Source: Bacillota bacterium | GTDB taxonomy: Bacteria; Bacillota_G; Limnochordia; DTU010 | NCBI GenBank assembly: GCA_012799255.1 | Contig: JAAZLQ010000211.1 | Span: 1-14,806, forward strand | Reading direction: 5' to 3' | Length of the DNA: 14,806 nucleotides | Shown: in pieces, positions 1 to 7,937 of the stretch | How positions within the stretch are numbered: the stretch's first letter is position 1 | Layout: the number at the start of each line of letters is the position of its first letter | The notes under the pieces: model-generated | The model's input: the letters and a program-made list of their open reading frames with translations, nothing else | What the model was told of the DNA's origin: nothing | Databases searched by the model: none | Program-made: the position numbers and the translations under genes

Positions 1-70
1 CTGGTTCTCAAAAATGACCAGTTCTGTTTCCTGAACCCTTTTTTCGGTCCAACTCGTCATTGTCAACGAA
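1..70. mobile_element. possible end of an insertion sequence (IS21-like?)
   Basis: No coding region is evident here. Two imperfect direct units, ATGACCAGTT near 13-22 and CGGTCCAACT near 45-54, lie about 32 nt apart, and a TGTCAAC tract follows at 61-67. The first 21 nt also form an imperfect inverted repeat (CTGGT...ACCAG). Repeated TGGTCA/TGGACC-type units close to a TTGACA-like terminus are typical of the multiple transposase-binding sites at IS21-family ends. That comparison is from memory and no transposase is visible, so the element would have to lie to the left of the window. Treat as a weak call. Confidence 0.25.
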
Positions 71-205
71 CTTTTTCTGCATCACCCTCTTGACTTAATA
101 CCACAAGTCTTATGGTCTCCTGTACGTGAAAGTGACGAGTTCAGGAGGTGATCAGCAAAGTTACGAGAATATTGATCCCAAAATCCAGAGTAGGAGTTGT
201 CGATT
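71..205 (+). promoter_or_regulatory. leader region upstream of the GNAT gene
   Basis: This stretch holds no convincing gene. A TTGACT at 90-95 resembles a -35 box, but the nearest -10-like hexamer (TATGGT, 111-116) is only 15 nt away, so the promoter is doubtful. A near-perfect Shine-Dalgarno, AGGAGGTGATC, begins at 142, but no ATG, GTG or TTG follows at a usable distance. It may be an orphan site or the remnant of a lost small gene. TGACGAGTTCAGGA (131-144) is inverse-complementary in two blocks to AACTCGTCA (50-58) and TCCTGAAC (30-37). The working ribosome binding site of the next gene is AGGAG at 192-196. Confidence 0.3.
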
Positions 206-688
206 ATGCCAGATATGTTAGTTAAACTCTATGAACTACCTAAACTCGAACCCCTAATCCAAGCAATGGAGGCACAAGACATTACTATCCGCTTAGGGAT
301 CCCCCCCGAAAAACATATTGTGGTAGAGTGGATTCGGGAGAACTTTAGCGAGCAATGGGCTGACGAAGCGGACGTAGCCTTGGGCAATAAACCAAGTACA
401 ATCTACTTAGCTGTAGATAACAAAACCAAACAGCTCGCAGGATTCGGCTGTTATGAAGCTACTTACAAGTCGTTCTTTGGTCCCACCGGTGTTCATTCAG
501 ATTATCGCGGCAAAGGTATCGGAAAGGCCTTGCTTGTAGCGTGTTTACACGGCTTATCCGATTTGGGTTACGCCTATGCCATCATAGGCGGTGCCGGTCC
601 CGTGGAGTTCTATAAAGCAACTGTAGGGGCGATTGAGATTCCCAACTCTGTCCCTGGTGTCTACCGAGGTTTATTGCGACGACCCTAA
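206..688 (+). CDS. GNAT-family N-acetyltransferase
   Basis: A 160-residue single-domain GCN5-related acetyltransferase, which would transfer an acetyl group from acetyl-CoA to an amine; the substrate is unknown. The acetyl-CoA pyrophosphate-binding motif A is clear as VHSDYRGKGIGKALL (R-x-x-G-x-G/A), preceded by the FFGPTG strand and followed by the AIIGGAGPVEFY segment typical of motif B. Length is normal for the superfamily. I chose ATG 206 because AGGAG lies 9 nt upstream; a TTG at 197 would almost abut that site. It is the only complete plus-strand gene here and converges on the NamZ gene, with 12 nt between stops and no clear terminator. Cell-wall amino sugars or peptides are possible substrates given the NamZ neighbour, but that is inference. 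Confidence 0.85.
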   Translation: MPDMLVKLYELPKLEPLIQAMEAQDITIRLGIPPEKHIVVEWIRENFSEQWADEADVALGNKPSTIYLAVDNKTKQLAGFGCYEATYKSFFGPTGVHSDYRGKGIGKALLVACLHGLSDLGYAYAIIGGAGPVEFYKATVGAIEIPNSVPGVYRGLLRRP

Positions 689-700
689 CTCGCTCTACTT

Positions 701-1849
701 CTAATAGAGGAAAAAGGGTTCACACCGTGTGCGAAACTCTTTTTGCTCAATCTCCCACTTGGCAAAGAGTTCGTCTAAAGCTTGCCCGGCAACGATTGCT
801 TTCCGAACCTGATCCGTGCCGGCTAATAAATCGAAGAAATAACGGCGACCACCTGCAGGGGGCTCGATGAATTCAAACTCTTTATACAGTCTCGCCACTG
901 TTTCGATGAGGATTAGTCCGGTTTTAACCGGGCGAAAAGCTTCTCTGTCCCGGATATGTAGTTGTACCCCATAACACTGTTCTCCCGCATGTTTGGAAAA
1001 ACTAGGAGTAAACGTAGTTGGTCGAAAAACCACTCCAGGAAGCTTCAGGTCATTGAGGGCTGTCGTCAACAAATCTCCATCGATAAAGGGGGCTCCTACC
1101 ATTTCAAAAGGTAGGGCTGTCCCCCTACCTTCAGATAAATTAGTCCCTTCCACAAAACAGGTACCAGGATAGACCAATGCAGTCTCAACTTTCGGGATGT
1201 TTGGCGATGGTGGAACCCACGCGATACCGAGTTCATCACCTAATTTAGCCCTAGTCCAACCATCGAGGGGAACCACTGTTAGGCGAGCATTAATCTCAAA
1301 CACTGTATTAAAATATAAGGCCAACTCACCAATGGTCAATCCATAACGAACCGGAATAGGGTAACCAACAAAAGATGTAAATCCAGATTCCAAGACATTA
1401 CCCTCAACAAGTTCACCACCAAGGGGGTTGGGTCGATCTAGAACAACAATACCCAAATCGTATTCGGCCGCAGCTTGCATTGCATACAGGAGTGTGTACA
1501 AGTAGGTATAGAATCGACACCCCACATCCTGCAAATCGAAAACCAGCACATCCACACCATCTAACATCTCCCGAGTAGGCTTCCTGGTCTCACCATAGAG
1601 ACTGTAGACAGGAAGATCCGTCTTTTCATCCCGGTAAGATGAAACTCTTTCTCCGGCCTGAATATGCCCCCTTACTCCATGTTCTGGACCGTAAAGCGCT
1701 ACCAGTTGACCAGTTTGGTGTAAAAGATCAATCGAAGACACCAGGTTAGGATCAACCCCGCTAGGATTGGTAATTAACCCTATTTTGTCTTTCCCAATAT
1801 ACTTGTCAAAATTGGCACACAACAGGTCAAGGCCAAACTTAAGCGTCAT
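701..1849 (-). CDS. namZ: NamZ-type exo-beta-N-acetylmuramidase (DUF1343)
   Basis: A DUF1343 protein of 382 residues. Bacillus subtilis NamZ (YbbC) cleaves terminal non-reducing MurNAc from peptidoglycan fragments during wall recycling. Family signatures visible in order are GLITNPSGVD, LYGPEHGVRG, VFDLQDVGCRFYTY, DRPNPLGG, WVPPSPNIP and the NLSEGRGTALPFE segment near the middle. Length matches the catalytic two-domain core. The B. subtilis protein is exported, but this one starts straight into the domain with no hydrophobic signal segment, suggesting a cytoplasmic enzyme. I chose ATG 1849, with GGGGAGG 9 nt upstream; a GTG at 1858 lies within the purine-rich binding region. It is the last gene of the long minus-strand operon, 34 nt after the CofE-like gene. 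No murQ, nagZ or amiE neighbours are in view. Confidence 0.85.
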   Translation of the reverse strand: MTLKFGLDLLCANFDKYIGKDKIGLITNPSGVDPNLVSSIDLLHQTGQLVALYGPEHGVRGHIQAGERVSSYRDEKTDLPVYSLYGETRKPTREMLDGVDVLVFDLQDVGCRFYTYLYTLLYAMQAAAEYDLGIVVLDRPNPLGGELVEGNVLESGFTSFVGYPIPVRYGLTIGELALYFNTVFEINARLTVVPLDGWTRAKLGDELGIAWVPPSPNIPKVETALVYPGTCFVEGTNLSEGRGTALPFEMVGAPFIDGDLLTTALNDLKLPGVVFRPTTFTPSFSKHAGEQCYGVQLHIRDREAFRPVKTGLILIETVARLYKEFEFIEPPAGGRRYFFDLLAGTDQVRKAIVAGQALDELFAKWEIEQKEFRTRCEPFFLY

Positions 1850-1883
1850 CCTCCTCACCCTCCCCAGCTGCTTTAATCTGCAA

Positions 1884-2603
1884 TTAGCCTATCTGGGGCG
1901 TAGCGACAGCCCCTTCCTCTACCAAACGAATAATTCCTAAAGGTGTCTGTTCGGATGATTGTCCGAGAGGATTGTCTTTCAACAGCTTTGTCAGCAAAGG
2001 TACATCGACTTCAGGACCAGAAACTCCAAGAATATTAACCCCAAGATCATTGGCATCGATCACCGCAACAGCGCAACCAACCACTTTCTTGATTCGCTCT
2101 GCCACAGCATCCGGATCTTTAGGTCCCAACACTACACACTGGTTATAGGGTGGAATGGTGTACGAACAGGGGCCATCTATCGATCGCACTTTATCGCCGC
2201 AAATCTGATAGAACAATCCACGAACTCCGAAGAGTTTACCGATCGCCCCAACTATACTTGCGAAAAGGACTTTCAGCAAACCAACTTCTCTAATCGCTAG
2301 TTCCATAGTCCAGGGGGTACCTACGCCATGGCCATGGGGTGATTTATATACAAACTTGCTTAACAAGGTTGCAATCCAGGAGGGTTTGATCTCTTCAAGA
2401 TGGAAGGCCCGTCCCTGAGTGATAGCTACAACCTTCTCGCTAATCACAATTAAGTCACCCTGCTCTACAAGACCCTCTGTATACTCTGCCACAACCTGCT
2501 CAAGATCATCGGTGGCGTAGATCATTTTGGTCTGAACTGGGATCCGAAGATAGCTCTTTCCATCAACTTTCATTTCTAATTGTTTTCCAGGATTCGGCTT
2601 CAT
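1884..2603 (-). CDS. CofE-like protein (F420-0:gamma-glutamyl ligase family)
   Basis: A 239-residue protein related to coenzyme F420-0:L-glutamate ligase (PF01996), which in F420 producers adds gamma-linked glutamate using GTP. Family features are the N-terminal IPVQTKMI strand, the DLIVISEKVVAITQGR segment (residues ~49-64) and a later AVIDANDLGVNILGVSG stretch where CofE has its conserved Asp/Gly loop. There is no FMN-reductase domain as in FbiB. Nothing else in the window belongs to F420 synthesis, so the true substrate is uncertain; it may be another gamma-glutamyl or amide ligation. I chose ATG 2603 because GGTGG sits 7 nt upstream; the longer frame would run 80 nt into the previous gene. 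It follows the AIR-synthase-like gene by 19 nt, which suggests a joint role. Confidence 0.72.
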   Translation of the reverse strand: MKPNPGKQLEMKVDGKSYLRIPVQTKMIYATDDLEQVVAEYTEGLVEQGDLIVISEKVVAITQGRAFHLEEIKPSWIATLLSKFVYKSPHGHGVGTPWTMELAIREVGLLKVLFASIVGAIGKLFGVRGLFYQICGDKVRSIDGPCSYTIPPYNQCVVLGPKDPDAVAERIKKVVGCAVAVIDANDLGVNILGVSGPEVDVPLLTKLLKDNPLGQSSEQTPLGIIRLVEEGAVATPQIG

Positions 2604-2622
2604 TTTTATTCCACCATTCATT

Positions 2623-3618
2623 TCAAATATGTTGGGGTGGATTGGCAAAAAACCGCCACAGATCATCTTCCACATGCTCTGTAATGGCTTTTCGCTCCCC
2701 ATTTTCCCGAATTAAAACCGGATGTTTTCCCTTTGTGATTTCCCCCACTATAAAAGCCGGAATACCAGCCTGCTCCAGTTCCTGAACGAGTGCTTGTCCC
2801 TTAGGAGTAACGATGAGCATGGAACCTGATGATAATAGTGCAAGCGGCTCTAAGGAAAAATGCTGACAAATCTTCCGGGTTAACTGGGGCACAAACACGG
2901 CTTCCTCTCTGATCACCGCTCCAACTTGGGCAGCGTGACAGATCTCTCGCATCGCACCTAGTAGGCCGCCCTCAGTAATGTCATGCATGGCATGTACTCC
3001 AAACTCAGCAGCTAGAAGCCCTTCAGGAACAACCGACAGCTGTTTAGTGAATGTCTGGACTTCCTCCCTACTAACACTGAACGGAAGTAAGTGAGCAAAA
3101 TCTCGAGCTAAGATGGCGGTTGCTTCAATACCTACACCCTTAGTGATCACTACATCGTCGCCCACCTGAGCTCCCTTACTGGTTACATACCTCTCTTTAG
3201 GAGCCCTGCCAATAGCAGTTACCGAGACGATACAGTCCTTGACCTTACTCGTAATTTCGGTATGTCCCCCAATGACCTCCACGTCCAAGCTGGCTGCGGC
3301 AAGCTGAATATCATGCATAATGCGGTGCACTTGTTCTTCTTCTGCATGTTCAGGCAGCAATAGGACAACTTGAACTCCAACCGGAATTCCCCCATTGGCC
3401 GCCAAATCGTTGCAGGATACATGGACAGCTAACTCTCCAATCCCCTCCACTGCACCAGTGATAGGGTCACTTGTCACTAAGCAAACCTCGTCTCCAAAAT
3501 CGATTACGGCACAGTCTTCGCCCAAACCGGCGTGTACCAATACATCGTCGCGCCGGAATTGGATGGTAGAAAGAACCATGCGCTGCAATAGCTCACCCGA
3601 AACTTTTCCCACTTTCAA
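2623..3618 (-). CDS. AIR synthase-related protein (PurM/HypE superfamily)
   Basis: A 331-residue ATP-binding protein of the PurM/HypE/ThiL/SelD fold, whose members phosphorylate or dehydrate a carbonyl or amide substrate. Visible motifs are GLGEDCAVIDFGD, the first nucleotide/Mg loop near residue 35, TSDPITGA, NDLAANGGIPVG, the GGHTEI strand near 120 and HDITEGGLLGAMREI in the C-terminal domain. True HypE ends in a conserved Pro-Arg-x-Cys tail that is carbamoylated; this protein ends NPPQHI without cysteine, so HypE is unlikely. The start is uncertain: TTG 3618 gives MKVGKVSGELL, like relatives, with GGTGG 4 nt upstream, whereas GTG 3630 has no binding site. It sits 29 nt after pyk and 19 nt before the CofE-like gene. 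Actual reaction unknown. Confidence 0.75.
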   Translation of the reverse strand: MKVGKVSGELLQRMVLSTIQFRRDDVLVHAGLGEDCAVIDFGDEVCLVTSDPITGAVEGIGELAVHVSCNDLAANGGIPVGVQVVLLLPEHAEEEQVHRIMHDIQLAAASLDVEVIGGHTEITSKVKDCIVSVTAIGRAPKERYVTSKGAQVGDDVVITKGVGIEATAILARDFAHLLPFSVSREEVQTFTKQLSVVPEGLLAAEFGVHAMHDITEGGLLGAMREICHAAQVGAVIREEAVFVPQLTRKICQHFSLEPLALLSSGSMLIVTPKGQALVQELEQAGIPAFIVGEITKGKHPVLIRENGERKAITEHVEDDLWRFFANPPQHI

Positions 3619-3647
3619 AGATCCACCCACTATCTATCAAATCGCAA

Positions 3648-5063
3648 TTAGTCAACTACCATAACTCTTAGCATGTTGGTACTACCAGCGGTGCCCCCAG
3701 CCAGTCCGGTAATGACTGTAACCACGTCACCAGTTGCCACCACACCTGCATTTTTTGCTTCATCAACTGATTTCTGAACCATGGCTTCCAGTTCATTAGG
3801 CCTTTCCATTAGCACAGCACATACACCCCAAGATAGTGCAAGTTGTCGCACAACCTGTTCATTTGGGGAGTTGGCAAAGATGATCGCCTTGGGGCGTTTT
3901 TGCGACAAAAATCTTGCCGTCGCTCCCGAAAACGTCGAACAGATCATTACGCCCAGATCGAGATCATGGCTGACCTGACAAGCAGCTAAGGAAACTGCCT
4001 GATCCACGGCATTGCGGGACTCATTGGCTTTTTCCCGCAGGATTGCCGAATAATCCATCACCTGCTCCATGCGTCGGGCAATTTTGTCCATGACTTGAAC
4101 TGCTTTGATGGGATACTTGCCCACTGCGGTCTCACCAGATAGCATCACGCAGTCAGTTCCTTCAAGGATTGCAGTTGAAACGTCCGTAACTTCCGCACGA
4201 GTCGGTCGTGGATTTCTGATCATAGAATCTAACATCTGGGTAGCAGTAATTACTGGTTTACCGGCACGGTTGCATTTGCGAATCAACATTTTCTGAGCCA
4301 GGGGAACCTCCTCTGTGGAAATTTCTACTCCCAGATCTCCCCGGGCCACCATGATTCCATCCGATGCCGCAATAATCTCATCAATATTGCGGAGCCCAGC
4401 ATCGCTCTCAATTTTAGAAATTATGTGCTGGCTTCCTCCAGCTTCACGGATAATACTCCTCACCGCTTCCACGTGTTCAGCTTTCCGAACAAACGAAGCA
4501 GCAATAAAGTCCACACCGTGTTTAACCCCAAAACGTATATGTTCAGCATCCTCGCGCGTAATTGGCGGCAAGTCCACATCCACTCCAGGAAGTGAAAGTC
4601 CTTTTCTAGAACTGAGCTGGCCCCCCACTACTACCTGGCAGATCACATCTGCCCCTTTAACTTCACTTACCCTAAATTCCAAAAGACCATCGTCGATGTA
4701 AATCACAGAGCCGGGTCGCAGATCACGATTCAAAAACGGATAATCCACGTGGATTTTTTGTTCGTCCCCCTCGTAAGGATCCACAGTTAAAGTATACTCT
4801 TGACCTGCAACAAGTTCTATAGGGCCGGTTTTAAGCCTTCCCACCCGAATTTTAGGTCCTTGAATATCTAACAACAGGGCCAAGTTCACACCTAACTCCG
4901 CAGCTGCTTCCCGGAGATTGCGAATCCGAGTTAGGTGTTCATCCAAGGAGCCATGGGAAAAGTTAAGTCTGGCCACATCCATTCCGGCCCTGAGCAGTGC
5001 CCGAATGTTCTCAGGGCTTTCACTCGCAGGGCCGATGGTACAGACAATTTTGGTTTTGCGCAT
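3648..5063 (-). CDS. pyk: pyruvate kinase
   Basis: Converts phosphoenolpyruvate and ADP to pyruvate and ATP, the last step of glycolysis, in the cytosol. The 471-residue protein shows the N-terminal KTKIVCTIGPAS, RLNFSHG with the catalytic Arg, a B domain at roughly residues 70-165, IISKIES with the active-site Lys, MVARGDLGVEI with metal/substrate residues, and TATQMLDSMI with the catalytic Thr. The C-terminal allosteric domain ends with GSTNMLRVM. The length matches the short E. coli type; it lacks the extra PEP-utiliser-like C-terminal domain of Bacillus pyruvate kinases. Start ATG 5063 has AGGAGG 7 nt upstream, and an upstream in-frame start would add an unrelated hydrophobic stretch and overlap pfkA. 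It follows pfkA by 19 nt, the classic Firmicutes pairing. Confidence 0.97.
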   Translation of the reverse strand: MRKTKIVCTIGPASESPENIRALLRAGMDVARLNFSHGSLDEHLTRIRNLREAAAELGVNLALLLDIQGPKIRVGRLKTGPIELVAGQEYTLTVDPYEGDEQKIHVDYPFLNRDLRPGSVIYIDDGLLEFRVSEVKGADVICQVVVGGQLSSRKGLSLPGVDVDLPPITREDAEHIRFGVKHGVDFIAASFVRKAEHVEAVRSIIREAGGSQHIISKIESDAGLRNIDEIIAASDGIMVARGDLGVEISTEEVPLAQKMLIRKCNRAGKPVITATQMLDSMIRNPRPTRAEVTDVSTAILEGTDCVMLSGETAVGKYPIKAVQVMDKIARRMEQVMDYSAILREKANESRNAVDQAVSLAACQVSHDLDLGVMICSTFSGATARFLSQKRPKAIIFANSPNEQVVRQLALSWGVCAVLMERPNELEAMVQKSVDEAKNAGVVATGDVVTVITGLAGGTAGSTNMLRVMVVD

Positions 5064-5082
5064 TAATGAACCTCCTTCTAGC

Positions 5083-6078
5083 CTAAATAGAAGACAAAAT
5101 ATTGGACAGGTGATAATAATCAAGATTCAGCTGTTTCTCTTGGGCTAAAGCATAGTCCAGATCAAAGGACTTCACCACTTGATCGACTTCCCCAAGCATC
5201 TTACCGCTCTTACCTTGATACACAAGTTCAATGGCATGGTAAGCCAAGCGACTCGCTAAGAGGCGATCCCGCACTGTGGGAGCTCCTCCCCTTTGAATAT
5301 GACCCAGAATGGTAATACGCGTATCATAACCAGCCTGTTCTTGAATATAACGCCCGATCTGCATGGAAGGGCTCTCTTCCTCATCATCGCCACTGATAGG
5401 TTTGACACCTTCTGCCACCACCACAATATTGTAGGTCTTGCCTAGGCTATTGGCTCGCTGAATCTGCTGGCACACTTGTTCTAGATCATAGGGAACTTCT
5501 GGAATCAAAATTACATCTGCACCACCGGCTAGGCCAGAATACAAGGCAATATAACCAGAATCCCTACCCATAACCTCAACAACATAGACACGCTCATGGC
5601 TACTGGCCGTGTCCCGAATCTTGTTCACAGCATCCATCACATTATTTACTGCGGTATCAAAGCCGATGGAATAGTCTGTACAGGCGATATCGTTATCAAT
5701 AGTTGCTGGAATGCAAATAACTTTGACACCCAACTTTTCTAAGGCAAGTGCTCCCCTAAACGAACCGTCACCCCCAATAACTACGAGCGAATCGATTCCT
5801 TGCTTAGTAAGCATGTCCACTGCCTTGGCCTGTCCTTCAGGTGTCGTGAACTCATCGGAACGAGCACTTTTTAAGATCGTTCCGCCGCGCTGAATAATGC
5901 CTGAAACGGCACGGCTACTCATTGGTTCCATTTCACCTTTAATTAAACCGTGATAGCCACGGTAAATAGCCCATGGTTCCAGATTATAGTGGAGTGCTGC
6001 ACGTACAGCGGTACGGATAGCAGCATTCATGCCAGGAGCATCTCCGCCACTCGTTAATATTCCTACTTTTCGTACCAT
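5083..6078 (-). CDS. pfkA: ATP-dependent 6-phosphofructokinase
   Basis: Phosphorylates fructose 6-phosphate to fructose 1,6-bisphosphate, the committed step of glycolysis. The N-terminus carries GILTSGGDAPGMNA (nucleotide loop, residues 6-19), then GGDGSFRG (102-109), PATIDND with catalytic Asp128, VVEVMGRDSG near 168, and GHIQRGG in the C-terminal half. Gly at the second position after GGD, and Ala rather than Lys before TIDND, mark it as ATP-dependent; PPi-dependent enzymes carry GGDD and PKTIDND. At 331 residues it is about ten longer than the usual 319-320, mainly a C-terminal extension. ATG 6078 is preceded by AAGGCGGG. It lies between accA (24 nt) and pyk (19 nt), as in Bacillus. Confidence 0.96.
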   Translation of the reverse strand: MVRKVGILTSGGDAPGMNAAIRTAVRAALHYNLEPWAIYRGYHGLIKGEMEPMSSRAVSGIIQRGGTILKSARSDEFTTPEGQAKAVDMLTKQGIDSLVVIGGDGSFRGALALEKLGVKVICIPATIDNDIACTDYSIGFDTAVNNVMDAVNKIRDTASSHERVYVVEVMGRDSGYIALYSGLAGGADVILIPEVPYDLEQVCQQIQRANSLGKTYNIVVVAEGVKPISGDDEEESPSMQIGRYIQEQAGYDTRITILGHIQRGGAPTVRDRLLASRLAYHAIELVYQGKSGKMLGEVDQVVKSFDLDYALAQEKQLNLDYYHLSNILSSI

Positions 6079-6102
6079 TTTTATCCCGCCTTTTTTACGA
6101 CA

Positions 6103-7080
6103 TTACATTTCCGCCAGGTGTCGTTCATTAAACTGCCCGATTTTGCGAAATCGTTCCAAACGCTCCGCCACAAATTGATCCACTGGTATCTTGCTTATGA
6201 TGGCTAAGTAACGTCTCAAAAACGACCGGACTTGCCTACCCGTGAAAGCATGATCCCGATGGGCTCCACCTAGGGGTTCTGTAATAACGTCGTCAATGAT
6301 TCCAAACTTCAAGAGATCAGTTGGGGTCAGTCGCAATAACTCTGCAGCCTCAGCTGCTCGAGAAGAATCACGCCAGAGAATTGTGGCACACATTTCGGGT
6401 GATATCACTGAATACCAAGCATTTTCCAACATTAAGATACGATCTCCCACACCCAATGCTAGAGCTCCCCCCGAACCTCCTTCTCCAGTAATTATCGCAA
6501 GAATCGGAGTTCGTAAGAAAGACATTGCTTCGATACATTCTGCGATAACCAGACCCTGACCGCGTTCTTCAGCTTCAACTCCTGGATAAGCCCCAACTAC
6601 GTCAATTAAAGTAATAATGGGCCGACCAAATTTCTCGGCCTGCTTCATGAGTCGCAGCGCCTTGCGATAACCCTCAGGATGTGGTAGCCCAAAGTTTCTG
6701 GCAATGTTTTCTTTAGTGTCTCGCCCCTTTTGTGGACCAATTACCGTCACGGGCTGCCCTTCAAAAAGGGCTATCCCCCCCACGATGGCCGGATCATCCC
6801 GGAAGGTTCGATCCCCGTGGAGTTCAGTAAAATCATCAAACAGTAGCTCAATGTAATCCAAAGTGGTAGGGCGCTTGGGGTGCCTGGCCATCACGACTCT
6901 CTGGAATGGAGTTAGACTTTCATAGATCTCCTTGCGGAGCCTAGCTGCTTTGCTCTCCAAATTGGAGATCTCCTGGCTAAAATCCATCTCCTCATTTTGA
7001 ACAAACCTTTTAAGCTCCTCAATGCGGGTTTCTAACTCCACTAAGGGCCTTTCCCATTCAAATGCCTGCAAATAACTCAC
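6103..7080 (-). CDS. accA: acetyl-CoA carboxylase carboxyltransferase subunit alpha
   Basis: With AccD it forms the carboxyltransferase that moves CO2 from carboxybiotin to acetyl-CoA, giving malonyl-CoA for fatty acid synthesis. The protein has 325 residues, close to E. coli's 319. An N-terminal coiled-coil-like helix (about residues 12-55) precedes FQRVVMARHPKRPTTLDY, followed by HGDRTFRDDPAIVGG, GAYPGVEAEERGQ, the oxyanion-type GEGGSGGALALGVGD and the YSVISPEMCATILW stretch, all hallmark AccA sequences. The GTG start at 7080 directly abuts the TAG of accD, with only weak purines upstream, so translation is probably coupled to accD and keeps the subunits in balance. The biotin carboxylase and carrier genes (accC, accB) are not in the window. 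Confidence 0.97.
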   Translation of the reverse strand: MSYLQAFEWERPLVELETRIEELKRFVQNEEMDFSQEISNLESKAARLRKEIYESLTPFQRVVMARHPKRPTTLDYIELLFDDFTELHGDRTFRDDPAIVGGIALFEGQPVTVIGPQKGRDTKENIARNFGLPHPEGYRKALRLMKQAEKFGRPIITLIDVVGAYPGVEAEERGQGLVIAECIEAMSFLRTPILAIITGEGGSGGALALGVGDRILMLENAWYSVISPEMCATILWRDSSRAAEAAELLRLTPTDLLKFGIIDDVITEPLGGAHRDHAFTGRQVRSFLRRYLAIISKIPVDQFVAERLERFRKIGQFNERHLAEM

Positions 7081-7926
7081 CTACCTGTGCCATGCCAACA
7101 AGCGTCCTACGTAGTTCGCCATTTTATCCCGGGAAACAATATTGTCAATCATGCCATGCTGGAGAGCATACTCAGCCGTTTGAAAACCGTCAGGTAGCTT
7201 CTGACGAGTGGTCTCCTCTACAATTCTTGGACCAGCAAAACCAATTAAGGCGCCTGGTTCAGCCAAGATTATGTCGCCTAAGGAGGCAAAGCTGGCATAA
7301 ATCCCACCCATGGTGGGGTGAGTTAACACTGAAATGAACAGAAGTCCAGCCCGATGATGCTTACCAACAGCTTGGGCTGTTTTAGCCATTTGCATCAAGC
7401 TAAAGATTCCTTCATGCATCCGGGCTCCCCCTCCGCCGCCGGAAAAGATTACGACAGGCAGATGCTCGCCTATTGCCTTTTCAAATCCCCTAACCAACTG
7501 CTCTCCTACAACGGAGCCCATGCTCCCTCCGATAAACGAAAAGTCGATAATACCAAGGATACAAGGCGAGCCCTTAATCATGGTCTTGCCGACAATAGCC
7601 GCATCATCAAGTCCTGTCCGCTCTTGGGCTTGGCTGATTTTCTCCCCATAGTCGGGGAAATCCAAGGGGTTGGCTGCAACTAAGCGTGGAAGCGGCTCAA
7701 ACTCGGCTCCATCAGTGAGCATAGCTAACCGTTTCTCGGCGCTAATTCGGAAATGGTGACCGCAAGTGGAACACAACAGAGCTGATTTTTCAAGCTCCTT
7801 ATTATAGATCATTTTTCTACAGCCGTCACAGCGCGTCCACAGATTGTCGGGAAACTCCTTACGTTCCACGCTTTCTTCTTGCCTTATAACCGCGTACTTG
7901 GATTTAGCCTTAAACACATTGAGCAC
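7081..7926 (-). CDS. accD: acetyl-CoA carboxylase carboxyltransferase subunit beta
   Basis: Partner of AccA in the carboxyltransferase half of acetyl-CoA carboxylase. The 281-residue protein has the N-terminal four-cysteine zinc ribbon at C33, C36, C52 and C55, then the crotonase-like fold with GLDDAAIVGKTMIKG, a glycine-rich GGGGGARMHEG active-site loop, LTHPTMGGIYASFASLGD and AEPGALIGFAGPR. Length is normal. The GTG 7926 start is supported by AAGGTGG 6 nt upstream. It follows the DUF2007-like gene by 11 nt and its stop touches the accA start. In Bacillus accD follows dnaE with one gene between; here the intervening genes are mtrB and a DUF2007-like gene. Confidence 0.97.
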   Translation of the reverse strand: MLNVFKAKSKYAVIRQEESVERKEFPDNLWTRCDGCRKMIYNKELEKSALLCSTCGHHFRISAEKRLAMLTDGAEFEPLPRLVAANPLDFPDYGEKISQAQERTGLDDAAIVGKTMIKGSPCILGIIDFSFIGGSMGSVVGEQLVRGFEKAIGEHLPVVIFSGGGGGARMHEGIFSLMQMAKTAQAVGKHHRAGLLFISVLTHPTMGGIYASFASLGDIILAEPGALIGFAGPRIVEETTRQKLPDGFQTAEYALQHGMIDNIVSRDKMANYVGRLLAWHR

Positions 7927-7937
7927 TATATCCCACC

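Noticed and set aside
90..116. Promoter TTGACT ... TATGGT upstream of the GNAT gene
   Set aside because: The 15-nt spacing is too short and the -10 match is poor, so it is mentioned only as part of the leader.
2604..2702. N-terminal extension of the CofE-like protein to 2702
   Set aside because: The extra 33 residues do not look like the family, overlap the AIR-synthase-like gene by 80 nt, and the only good ribosome binding site serves ATG 2603.
2623..3618. Assignment as hydrogenase maturation protein HypE
   Set aside because: The C-terminus lacks the conserved Pro-Arg-x-Cys tail, and no other hyp gene is nearby; only the superfamily is supported.
4315..4701. Long plus-strand open frame opposite pyk
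   Set aside because: Low-complexity Ser/Thr/Pro-rich translation with no ribosome binding site, antisense to the conserved pyruvate kinase core.
5083..6078. PPi-dependent phosphofructokinase
   Set aside because: The GGDG and PATIDND motifs are of the ATP-dependent type; PPi enzymes carry Asp and Lys at these two positions.
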